Source: Sphingosinithalassobacter sp. CS137
GTDB taxonomy: Bacteria > Pseudomonadota > Alphaproteobacteria > Sphingomonadales > Sphingomonadaceae
DNA length: 64,000 bases
Reading direction: 5' to 3'
Assembly (NCBI RefSeq): GCF_014334115.1
Contig: NZ_CP060494.1
Location: forward strand, 2,138,501-2,202,500
Shown: positions 42,720 through 49,105 of the stretch, piece by piece
How the letters are laid out: each line of letters begins with the position of its first letter
Position numbering within the stretch: position 1 is the first letter of the stretch
Position numbers and translations under genes: made by a program
The notes under the pieces: generated by a model
Seen by the model: only the letters and a program-made list of their open reading frames with translations
The model's database searches: none
What the model was told of the DNA's origin: nothing

Positions 42720-44347
42720 TCCATCGCGCTCAGCTCATCGATCAAAACTTTGCGGTTCTCGGAGTAATCTACCGGCAGATCCACGAGGTGAACGCCGCCG
42801 CTCTCGAACGCATCGTTCAGGGTCGGAACCAGTGCTTGGCTGCTGTCGATCCGGTGGCCCGTCGCGCCATAACTTTTCGCGTAAGTGACAAAATCCGGGT
42901 TCGCGAAGCTCAGGCCGTAATCGGGAAACCCAAGTTGCTCCTGCTTCCACCGGATCATCCCGTAGGCGGCATCATTCAGAATGAGCACAACCAGGTTGAG
43001 GCCAAGCCGGACCGCGGTTTCTACTTCCTGCGAATTCATCATGAACCCGCCATCGCCGCAAACCGCCAGCACGCGGCGCTCTGGCCAGAGCATCGCCGCC
43101 ATCATGGCCGAAGACAGCCCGGCTCCCATCGTTGCCAGTGCGTTGTCGAGCAGAATGGTATTGGGCTCATGCGCGATGTAATTGCGGGCGAACCAAATCT
43201 TGTAGATGCCATTGTCGAGAGCGACGATGTCGTCCCGCCCCATGACCCGGCGCACATCGGCAACCACGCGCTGCGGTACGATCGGGAACCGTGTATCGTC
43301 ACTGCCGCGACGGATATGCGCGGCAATTTCTTCGTGCACACCGGCATAAGCGGTCAGGTCGCACGGCTGCTTGCCGCGAAGCCGCTCTCCCAGACGCTCC
43401 ACCGAACCGGCAATATCGCCGATAACCTCCAGCTGCGGAAAATAGACCTGGTCGACCTCGGCGGCCTTGTAATTGATGTGAATGACGGTTTGGCCGCCGG
43501 GCTCCATGAAGAAGGGCGGCTTTTCGACAACGTCATGGCCAATGTTGACGATCAGATCGGCGCGCTCGATGGCGCAATGAACATAGTCGTCCGAAGACAA
43601 TGCCGCGGTGCCGAGATATAACGGACTCGCTTCATCGAGCACCCCTTTGCCCATCTGGGTGTCGAAGAACGGGAACTGGGTGTCGTCGACGAACTTGCGG
43701 AGTGCTTTGCAGGCGCTGCGCCGGTTGGCTCCGGCCCCTACCAGAAGGAGCGGGCGTTCGGCGGCCATTATGCGCTCGGCCGCTTCATCTATCGCGGCAT
43801 CGCCCGCCACGGCATAGTGTCGCGTGTGAGGCGCAACGACCGCTTCGGAGGTCTCTTCCTTCGCAATATCCTCGGGCAACTCCAGCAGGACCGCACCGGG
43901 CCGCTCCTCCTGGGCTCTTCTGAAGCCCTCCCGCACCAGTGACGGGATGCGCTCGCCATTCACGATCTGCTTCGCCATCTTGCATAGAGGGGTGAAGAGC
44001 GCGACGACATCCACAATCTGAAACTGGGCCTGTTTCGAGACCTTGATGGGCTTCTGCCCGGTAATGATAACGAGGGGGAAAGCGCCCAGCGCAGCGTATG
44101 CGGCCGGGGTTGTAAGGTTGGTCGCCCCCGGTCCCAGCGTCGCCAGGCAGACGCCGGGTTTTCCGGTGAGGCGACCATATGTCGCTGCCATGAAACCGGC
44201 TCCCTGTTCATGGCGGGTGACGATCAATCTGATCGAAGATGTGCGAAGCGATTCAAGCAAATCCAAATTCTCCTCACCGGGCACGGCAAAGATATATTCA
44301 ACTCCTTCGGCTTCCAGGGCGGCGACTAGGAGATCGGATGCTTTCAT
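42707..44347 (-). CDS. Acetolactate-synthase-like TPP enzyme
   Basis: This is a 546-aa thiamine-diphosphate enzyme. It has an N-terminal pyrimidine-binding domain with VPGEENLDLLESL, where the catalytic Glu is in PGEE. A central domain follows, then a C-terminal pyrophosphate-binding domain with GDGGFMMNSQEVETAVRLG and a later LNDAAYG. This arrangement is close to the catabolic AlsS-type acetolactate synthases and relatives. No small regulatory subunit gene is near. I use MKASDLLVAALEAEG at 44347; the longer frame to 44422 adds residues without family character. It is co-transcribed with the aldehyde dehydrogenase, so the pair may handle an aldehyde/2-oxoacid intermediate. Confidence 0.85.
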   Translation of the reverse strand: MKASDLLVAALEAEGVEYIFAVPGEENLDLLESLRTSSIRLIVTRHEQGAGFMAATYGRLTGKPGVCLATLGPGATNLTTPAAYAALGAFPLVIITGQKPIKVSKQAQFQIVDVVALFTPLCKMAKQIVNGERIPSLVREGFRRAQEERPGAVLLELPEDIAKEETSEAVVAPHTRHYAVAGDAAIDEAAERIMAAERPLLLVGAGANRRSACKALRKFVDDTQFPFFDTQMGKGVLDEASPLYLGTAALSSDDYVHCAIERADLIVNIGHDVVEKPPFFMEPGGQTVIHINYKAAEVDQVYFPQLEVIGDIAGSVERLGERLRGKQPCDLTAYAGVHEEIAAHIRRGSDDTRFPIVPQRVVADVRRVMGRDDIVALDNGIYKIWFARNYIAHEPNTILLDNALATMGAGLSSAMMAAMLWPERRVLAVCGDGGFMMNSQEVETAVRLGLNLVVLILNDAAYGMIRWKQEQLGFPDYGLSFANPDFVTYAKSYGATGHRIDSSQALVPTLNDAFESGGVHLVDLPVDYSENRKVLIDELSAMECPQ

Positions 44348-44833
44348 CAGCAAAGTCTTTCTTGCGTTGTTTGTTCGCAGGCCTGCTGCAGTAGCGTTCC
44401 GTTGTCTGGCTTGATGGGACACCAGCCACGAGCACAGGGGTAACCTTAACAGGCTCGTGCACCAATTGCGGAGAAGCCGCCATAAGCCGTGCGAGTAGAT
44501 AACAACGATGCCGTTGGTTCACTGTTCCGCCAACGTCCGAGGACCGCTGCTTTAGCTCACGACTCGGGGCAAACCGCTCTGCTTGCGCCGATCCACGGCA
44601 GACGGCCTCTATCTGGTTCTCGACGCAAAGCTCGAGCCGTTGGCCTCCCTTCGATCGCAGCCGAACTCAGGCGCTTCAACGACGCTTATATGGATCTTCG
44701 TCCGAATGGCTGCTCGTCGGTCGAAGGCACCATATCATCGGACCGAAAGGAACGAGGGGGCAGGGCCCTGCGTTAAACGAGTGAGCGCGCCATAGCAGCG
44801 CAACCATTTGCCAAAAGGCCTAGGAGAGATGAC
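44348..44833. other. Gene-free region between TPP enzyme and CBS gene
   Basis: About 485 bases between divergent genes. The inverted repeat CACGAGC (44427-44433) and GCTCGTG (44453-44459), with a 19-nt loop, lies in the presumed leader of the TPP enzyme gene. An open frame at 44489-44776 on plus is Arg/Ser-rich, has no ribosome binding site and no recognisable domain. The promoter of the CBS gene should lie in the last 100 bases, but I cannot assign it. Confidence 0.35.
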
Positions 44834-45253
44834 GTGGAAATTCGCGAACTGATGACAAAGGATCCGGCATGCTGCAGCCCGTCAGCCAGTGTGAAGGAAG
44901 CGGCTTCGCTGATGGCAAGCAACGACTGCGGTCTAATTCCCGTGACCAACGCGGAAGGCGAGCTGGTCGGCGTCATTACCGATCGCGACATCGCTTGCCG
45001 CTGCGTTGCGGAAGGCAAATCTGCCGAAACCCTGGTCGAAGACATCATGTCCTCTTCACCCATCACAGTGACCATCGATGCCAGCGTTGCTGAATGCTGC
45101 AAAAAGATGGAAGACAATCAGGTTCGTCGCCTTCCGGTAGTCGACGATGCGGGCAGGTGCTGCGGGATCGTGTCACAAGCGGATATCGCGCGGCATGCTG
45201 GTGAGCATCAGACAGGCGATCTCGTGCGCGAAGTGTCGGAGCCGGCGCAATAG
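44834..45253 (+). CDS. Cys-rich CBS-domain protein (copy 1)
   Basis: This is a 139-aa protein made of two CBS motifs, a small-molecule-sensing fold that usually binds adenosyl ligands. It is unusual in having nine Cys: PACC near the start, NDCG, DIACRC, ECC and RCC. A paralogue at 54686 has the same length and all nine Cys at matching places. The Cys pattern suggests metal binding or redox sensing added to the CBS fold (inference). The first motif ends DRDIACRCVAEG and the second ends CCGIVSQADIARH. It seems monocistronic. Confidence 0.85.
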   Translation: MEIRELMTKDPACCSPSASVKEAASLMASNDCGLIPVTNAEGELVGVITDRDIACRCVAEGKSAETLVEDIMSSSPITVTIDASVAECCKKMEDNQVRRLPVVDDAGRCCGIVSQADIARHAGEHQTGDLVREVSEPAQ

Positions 45254-45320
45254 CTTGCTTTGGCGCATATGCTAAAAGCGCCTCGGCTTCGCAATTAAAC
45301 GCTCGCGCATCTTTGCTGCC

Positions 45321-45338
45321 TCACGCTATTCAGCGTGA
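45321..45338. terminator. Short hairpin downstream of the CBS gene
   Basis: A perfect 7-bp stem TCACGCT / AGCGTGA has a 4-nt ATTC loop. It lies about 70 nt after the CBS stop in the gap to the opposing DUF3703 fragment. There is no T-run, so a terminator role is only suggested. Confidence 0.35.
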
Positions 45339-45422
45339 ATCAGCGTTGATACCCTAGGCTTTAAGCGGTTCGGCTGGTTCAGGTGCGGATTGGCTTACAA
45401 CAACTCTGGGTCTGCTCAATCT

Positions 45423-45783
45423 TCAGCCTGGCGAGGAATCCAGCACTGCGCGCAGATCGGAAGGAATTTCCAGGCGGGCAAAGGCGCTGACATCGCTTCG
45501 GCCGGTATTGCCGATGGGAAGTCGGCCCGTAAGATTGCCCAGCGGCGCAAGAGCCAGACGCGCGATCTGGCCACTCGCTTCGCCAGTCGCGCTGTCGAAC
45601 GGCGAGGCCCAGCATTTTCCAGTGCGATTGGCAGTGGGGCCACAGCAGGGTCTGCGCGACGATGTGGGCGCGCTCCAGATGGTGCCATGCCCGCTCGAAG
45701 CGCCCCGAAACTTCTGCAAGGCTCGCAGCGCAGTATTCCTGAGTCAAAAAGACGGTCATGCGCGCGCGGGTGCTGTCATCCAT
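45423..45783 (-). pseudogene. Frameshifted DUF3703 gene
   Basis: The N-terminal part MDDSTRARMTVFLTQEYCAA...RAHIVAQTLLWPHCQSHW is in one frame. The C-terminal part EASGQIARLALAPLGNLTG and LPIGNTGRSDVSAF, ending LDSSPG, is in another. Both match the DUF3703 pattern, and adding one base near 45580 (after the codons for RDWR) would join them into a protein of about 119 aa. DUF3703 proteins often stand beside CDF-type transporters in metal loci, as here. The ATG at 45783 overlaps the CDF stop by 8 nt. It is either a broken gene or a sequencing error. Confidence 0.7.
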
Positions 45784-46396
45784 GTGCCAGCTCCCGGCGC
45801 GCCTGTGTGAAGACCTCGCTGCTGCCCCAGATGGCGAGCCCGGCCATGATGCCCGCGACAAGCAAGTCGGGCCACGCCTGCCCGGTGCCAAACACGCCCA
45901 GCGCAGCGGCGAGCACGGCAATATTGCCCAGAGCGTCGTTACGTGAGCAGATCCAGACCGAACGCATGTTCGCATCTCCTTCTCGATAACGGAACAGCAG
46001 GAGGGCAACCGCCGCGTTGACCAGCAGCGCCAGCGTGCCGATGAGACCCATCGTCTGCGGCTCAGGGCTCGAGCCGACAGCCAGGCCATAAACCGCATAG
46101 CCGATCACCCACAGGCCGAAGGCGAGCATCGTGGCGGCCTTGAACAATGCCGCTTTCGCTCGCCAAGCCAGAGCCATGCCCGCAACACCGAGACTGATTG
46201 CGTAGTTGGCCGCATCGCCGATGAAATCGAGCGCATCGGCCTGGAGCGCGCGGGAATCGGCCGCGACACCGGCAACGATCTCCACCACGAACATGGCAGC
46301 GTTGGCGATCAGGGCGATCCACAAGATCAGCCGCCAGCGCGGATTGTTGTGCGCGCTCCGGTCAGTATCTGTCGTCTGGCAGCAGGACTTGCCCAT
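45776..46396 (-). CDS. Short CDF-family cation transporter under MerR control
   Basis: This is a 206-aa CDF protein with a Cys-containing N-terminus (MGKSCCQTTDTDRSAHNN), six helices and no C-terminal cytoplasmic domain. TM2 keeps the pair DFIGD. In TM5 the segment ICSRND keeps Asp but has Cys at the place of the His of HxxxD. Cys would be a reasonable ligand for Cd(II), Hg(II) or Pb(II) (inference). It is divergent from a CadR-like MerR regulator and starts behind a MerR-type promoter. An ATG at 46438 lies on the operator, so I use 46396. Confidence 0.85.
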   Translation of the reverse strand: MGKSCCQTTDTDRSAHNNPRWRLILWIALIANAAMFVVEIVAGVAADSRALQADALDFIGDAANYAISLGVAGMALAWRAKAALFKAATMLAFGLWVIGYAVYGLAVGSSPEPQTMGLIGTLALLVNAAVALLLFRYREGDANMRSVWICSRNDALGNIAVLAAALGVFGTGQAWPDLLVAGIMAGLAIWGSSEVFTQARRELAHG

Positions 46397-46429
46397 GCCG
46401 CTCTCCTTGCAAGCTTCGAGTCGCAGGGA

Positions 46430-46460
46430 CATATGCACCTTGTAGCAACTACAAGGTCAA
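46430..46460 (-). promoter_or_regulatory. MerR-type promoter/operator for the CDF gene
   Basis: On the minus strand, -35 TTGACC (46455-46460) and a -10-like CATATG (46430-46435) are separated by 19 bp. A spacer of this length is characteristic of MerR-activated promoters. The spacer holds a perfect dyad: ACCTTGTAG and CTACAAGGT with a 3-bp centre (46437-46457). The layout closely follows known CadR/ZntR operators. The regulator gene starts 7 nt away on the other strand. Confidence 0.8.
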
Positions 46461-46463
46461 GCG

Positions 46464-46865
46464 ATGCGTATCGGCGAACTGGCAAAGGCCACCGGCACCA
46501 AGGCGGAGACGATCCGCTATTACGAGCGCGAAGGTATCCTGCCGACCGCGGATCGCACCGACAGCAACTATCGCGATTACTCGCAAGACCATCTGGCGGC
46601 GCTGACATTCGTGCGACGTGCGCGCGAACTCGGCTTCAGCATGGCGCAGGTGCGTGAACTGCTGGCGTTGTCCGATCACGACGACAAGCCTTGCGAGGAC
46701 GTCGATCAGCTTGTCCGGCAACAGCTGAGGGAGATCGACGGCAAGATCGCCGATCTGACTGCGCTGCGTGAGGAACTGGGCCAGATGCTACTATCTTGTC
46801 AGGCGGACCGTATCGGCGCTTGCCGAATTGTAGAGAGCTTGAGTGCTTCGCGCGCCAGGCCATAG
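46464..46865 (+). CDS. MerR-family metal-responsive activator (CadR/PbrR-like)
   Basis: This is a 133-aa regulator. The N-terminal winged helix is MRIGELAKATGTKAETIRYYEREGILP, followed by a dimerisation helix. Three Cys (C77, C112, C120) are spaced as in divalent-metal sensors such as CadR and PbrR, and the C-terminal loop SCQADRIGAC is the metal-binding loop. It should bind the dyad in the divergent promoter and activate the CDF gene (and the DUF3703 gene) in response to Cd, Pb, Zn or a similar ion. Confidence 0.9.
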   Translation: MRIGELAKATGTKAETIRYYEREGILPTADRTDSNYRDYSQDHLAALTFVRRARELGFSMAQVRELLALSDHDDKPCEDVDQLVRQQLREIDGKIADLTALREELGQMLLSCQADRIGACRIVESLSASRARP

Positions 46866-47033
46866 CCAGCGCCGAAGGTCGCTTCTCGAAACCTGCAAAG
46901 GCCTGGATGCATGGTAAGAGAGATTAACTGGCGGTCGATATGTCAATTTCGGACAGGAAAGCGCCAGCAATCTAGGTGGCTGAAGAATAGTGCCTGACTG
47001 CGAAATCGCCAAGCGAAGCGGATCGTTCGATGC

Positions 47034-47441
47034 TCAATGTGATGGGGCGTCCGCGATGGCACCGATGACCTGGCAATCGGCCATGCGGCCGCCGTCGCAG
47101 TTGGCGGCCACTCTCTCCAGCTCACGCCGCATCAGCATCAGACGAGACATCCTCGCTTCTACAGCGAGAAGATGACGGCGTGCGATCGCAGCCGCCGCTC
47201 CGCAATCGAGGTCCGGGTGCTCCGAGAGAGCAATCAGTGACTTCAGCTCCTCCGTTGAAAAACCAAGGTCACGCCCGTTCCGTATGAACTTCAGGCGCTT
47301 TACATCCGCTTCGCTATAGGTGCGGCGGCCGGAATCTGTGCGCGCCGCCTTCGGCATCAAGGCGATATCCTCGTAAAAGCGGATGGTGTTGACCTTGACG
47401 CCAGTGCGCCTCGCCAGCTCGCCGATCATCAGCATCGCCAT
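47034..47441 (-). CDS. MerR-family metal-responsive activator (second)
   Basis: This is a 135-aa regulator beginning MLMIGELARRTGVKVNTIRFYE, with Cys at 80, 115 and 123. The spacing (34 and 7 intervening residues) is identical to that of the regulator at 46464, although the protein and its operator are different. The loop NCDGGRMADC is the likely metal site. It is divergent from a methyltransferase gene, and a MerR promoter lies between them. The exact start (47441 or internal Met 47435) is uncertain. Confidence 0.88.
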   Translation of the reverse strand: MAMLMIGELARRTGVKVNTIRFYEDIALMPKAARTDSGRRTYSEADVKRLKFIRNGRDLGFSTEELKSLIALSEHPDLDCGAAAAIARRHLLAVEARMSRLMLMRRELERVAANCDGGRMADCQVIGAIADAPSH

Positions 47442-47446
47442 AAGTC

Positions 47447-47477
47447 TTGATCCTCCAGTGACTGGAGGATGTATCCT
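47447..47477 (+). promoter_or_regulatory. MerR-type promoter/operator, copy 1 (methyltransferase gene)
   Basis: -35 TTGATC (47447-47452) and -10 TATCCT (47472-47477) are separated by 19 bp. The dyad ATCCTCCAG and CTGGAGGAT with centre TGA covers 47450-47470. This is a textbook MerR-activated promoter, and the methyltransferase ATG follows at 47511. The core 17-mer CCTCCAGTGACTGGAGG recurs at 48183. Confidence 0.85.
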
Positions 47478-47510
47478 GTGCCTTCTTGAGTCAATCGTCA
47501 GGAAGGCCGA

Positions 47511-48218
47511 ATGGACCCCACGAACTTCACGCCGGCACTGGGCCGGCCAAAACTGACCGGCGCATACGATCTCGCCATTAGGCTGCTCACGCGCGAAATG
47601 ACATGGCGCTCAGCCCTGCTCGACCAGCTCGCCCCCTCCGGGGACGATGTGATCCTGGACGTCGGCTGCGGCACCGGGACGTTCGCTTTGCTTATCAAGG
47701 AGGCGGTGCCGAACGCGCGAGTTGTCGGACTAGATCCGGATCCCGCGGTGCTGGAGATCGCCGCCGGCAAGGCATCTGCAGCGGGCATCGAGATCGACTG
47801 GCGGCAGGCGTTCGCGCATGAAGCGGATCGATATGGCGACCCCTTCACAAAGATCGTCTCGAGCCTTGTCTTCCATCAAGTGCCAATGGAGGAAAAGAGG
47901 CGCGGGATCGCAGCCATGGTCGGTGCGGTAAGGTCCGGCGGCGAAGTCCATATCGCCGACTATGCGCGACAGCGCTCCAGACTCATGCGCGCATTGTTCG
48001 GCTTGGTGCAGCGCTTGGACGGGTTTGAGAACACAGAACCGAACGCTCGCGGAGCAATGGAAGCGATCCTCGCTGATCTCGAGCCTGACAGCGGCCGCCC
48101 GCGCCGGGTCGTCCGCACGCCGACGGGGGAGATCAGCCTGTTTCGCCTCAAAGTAGGACCTGCGTTGCAAAAGAGGCTTGCTCCTCCAGTGACTGGAGGT
48201 TCTAGAGAGGCGTCATGA
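47511..48218 (+). CDS. Class I SAM-dependent methyltransferase in a MerR/CDF unit
   Basis: This is a 235-aa Rossmann-fold methyltransferase. SAM motif I is VILDVGCGTGTFALLI (about 47-62). The acidic residue after strand 2 is in GLDPDPAVLE, and a motif FTKIVSSLVFHQVP follows. It has a single Cys, so it is not an ArsM-type arsenite methyltransferase, which needs several. Its substrate is unknown; a role in metal tolerance follows only from its MerR promoter and coupling to a CDF gene (4-nt overlap). The last codons contain a second MerR operator. Confidence 0.85.
   Translation: MDPTNFTPALGRPKLTGAYDLAIRLLTREMTWRSALLDQLAPSGDDVILDVGCGTGTFALLIKEAVPNARVVGLDPDPAVLEIAAGKASAAGIEIDWRQAFAHEADRYGDPFTKIVSSLVFHQVPMEEKRRGIAAMVGAVRSGGEVHIADYARQRSRLMRALFGLVQRLDGFENTEPNARGAMEAILADLEPDSGRPRRVVRTPTGEISLFRLKVGPALQKRLAPPVTGGSREAS
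48178..48208 (+). promoter_or_regulatory. MerR-type promoter/operator, copy 2, inside the methyltransferase 3' end
   Basis: The 17-mer CCTCCAGTGACTGGAGG (48183-48199) is identical to the core of the operator at 47452-47468. It is again flanked by a -35-like TTGCTC (48178-48183) and, 19 bp on, a -10-like TAGAGA (48203-48208). The CDF gene starts at 48215. It therefore looks like an extra activator-dependent promoter just for the CDF gene, although the short distance to the ATG would give an almost leaderless mRNA. Confidence 0.65.
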
Positions 48219-48853
48219 CAGAATCGAAAGGAGAAACCGGCTGCGGCTGCCACGGGGATACAAATAGAGCTGCCGTCGATCCCGCCTATCGCCGCGCGCT
48301 CTGGATTGTCGTCATCCTCAATGCCGGGTTCGGGATCATTGAACTGTTTGGCGGCTTCCTTGCGAATAGCCAGGCACTGAAGGCGGATTCGCTCGATTTC
48401 CTGGGCGACGGGTCGATCACCTTTATCGGGCTGCTCGCGCTGGCCTGGGCCGCGTCCACTCGCGCGAAGGTTGCACTCACCCAAGGCTTATTCCTCGCGT
48501 TGCTCGGTGTATGGGTGCTCGGGATGGCCGCATGGCGCGCGATGAACGCCGTCGCGCCCGAAGCGGAGCTGATGGGCGGCATCGGGATCGCGGCTCTGGC
48601 TGTTAACGTCACGGCTGCTCTCGTCCTGGCCCGCTTCCGGGATAGCGGCGATGCCCAAGCACGAGCAATTTGGCTGTTCTCGCGCAACGATGCGATCAAC
48701 AATGTCGCGGTCGTCATAGCCGCCGGCCTGGTCTACTGGCTGCAGAGCGCTTGGCCGGATCTAATCGTCGCAGCCATCATCGCCGTCGTCTTCCTTCACT
48801 CGGCCTGGGAGATCATCCGTGGCGCCAGGCGGGAGCTTGCGGAGGAACGATGA
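48215..48853 (+). CDS. Short CDF-family cation transporter lacking the TM5 His (third)
   Basis: This is a 212-aa CDF protein with a Cys/His N-terminus (GCGCHGD, about 9-15). It has six helices and no C-terminal domain. TM2 keeps DFLGD, and TM5 reads LFSRND with Phe in place of the His. It is closely related in layout to the CDF at 45776 (same length class, same motifs), so the two units are likely products of an old duplication or parallel acquisition. It is coupled to the methyltransferase and preceded by its own operator copy. Confidence 0.85.
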   Translation: MTESKGETGCGCHGDTNRAAVDPAYRRALWIVVILNAGFGIIELFGGFLANSQALKADSLDFLGDGSITFIGLLALAWAASTRAKVALTQGLFLALLGVWVLGMAAWRAMNAVAPEAELMGGIGIAALAVNVTAALVLARFRDSGDAQARAIWLFSRNDAINNVAVVIAAGLVYWLQSAWPDLIVAAIIAVVFLHSAWEIIRGARRELAEER

Positions 48854-48963
48854 GGCTCAGAAGACCCTTCGCGCCGGAGCCTGAACCTGCAGCTCGTCTG
48901 CGCTGCAACACGTGCGACGATCATGTCTTTTCGTACCAACAGCCATGCGAGATTGACAGTTAG
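48850..48963 (+). CDS. Possible 37-aa CxxC peptide after the CDF gene
   Basis: This is a short frame starting at an ATG that overlaps the CDF stop (ATGA). The peptide MRLRRPFAPEPEPAARLRCN continues with TCDDHVFSYQQPCEIDS. It has a CxxC pair, a His and a third Cys, a set that could hold one metal ion. No family is known to me. It is kept because of the overlap and the Cys pattern. Confidence 0.4.
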   Translation: MRLRRPFAPEPEPAARLRCNTCDDHVFSYQQPCEIDS

Positions 48964-49059
48964 AAGCCGTCGATAGCGACCGCGCTGGGACTTTGGCGAA
49001 CAGCTCGCATGCCGAGCTGCGCCGGCTGGACCGCAGCTGCGTGACCTTGGCTCTGGCCG

Positions 49060-49105
49060 ACCCTTTGCAATTGATTATCAGTCGCATCGAATATAAGAGC
49101 TTTCC
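49060..49105 (+). promoter_or_regulatory. Fur-box-like element and -10 upstream of the FTR1 fusion gene
   Basis: The AT-rich stretch TTGCAATTGATTATCAG (from 49065) and the following GTCGCA form a loose iron-box-like pattern in otherwise GC-rich DNA. A TATAAG at 49092-49097 could be a -10 box, but it lies only 8 nt before the ATG. Iron (Fur/Irr) control of an FTR1 permease would make sense, but the match is by eye and weak. Confidence 0.3.

Noticed and set aside
44489..44776. 95-aa open frame on plus before CBS copy 1
   Set aside because: No ribosome binding site, Arg/Ser-rich composition, no recognisable domain; kept only as a remark in the gap entry.
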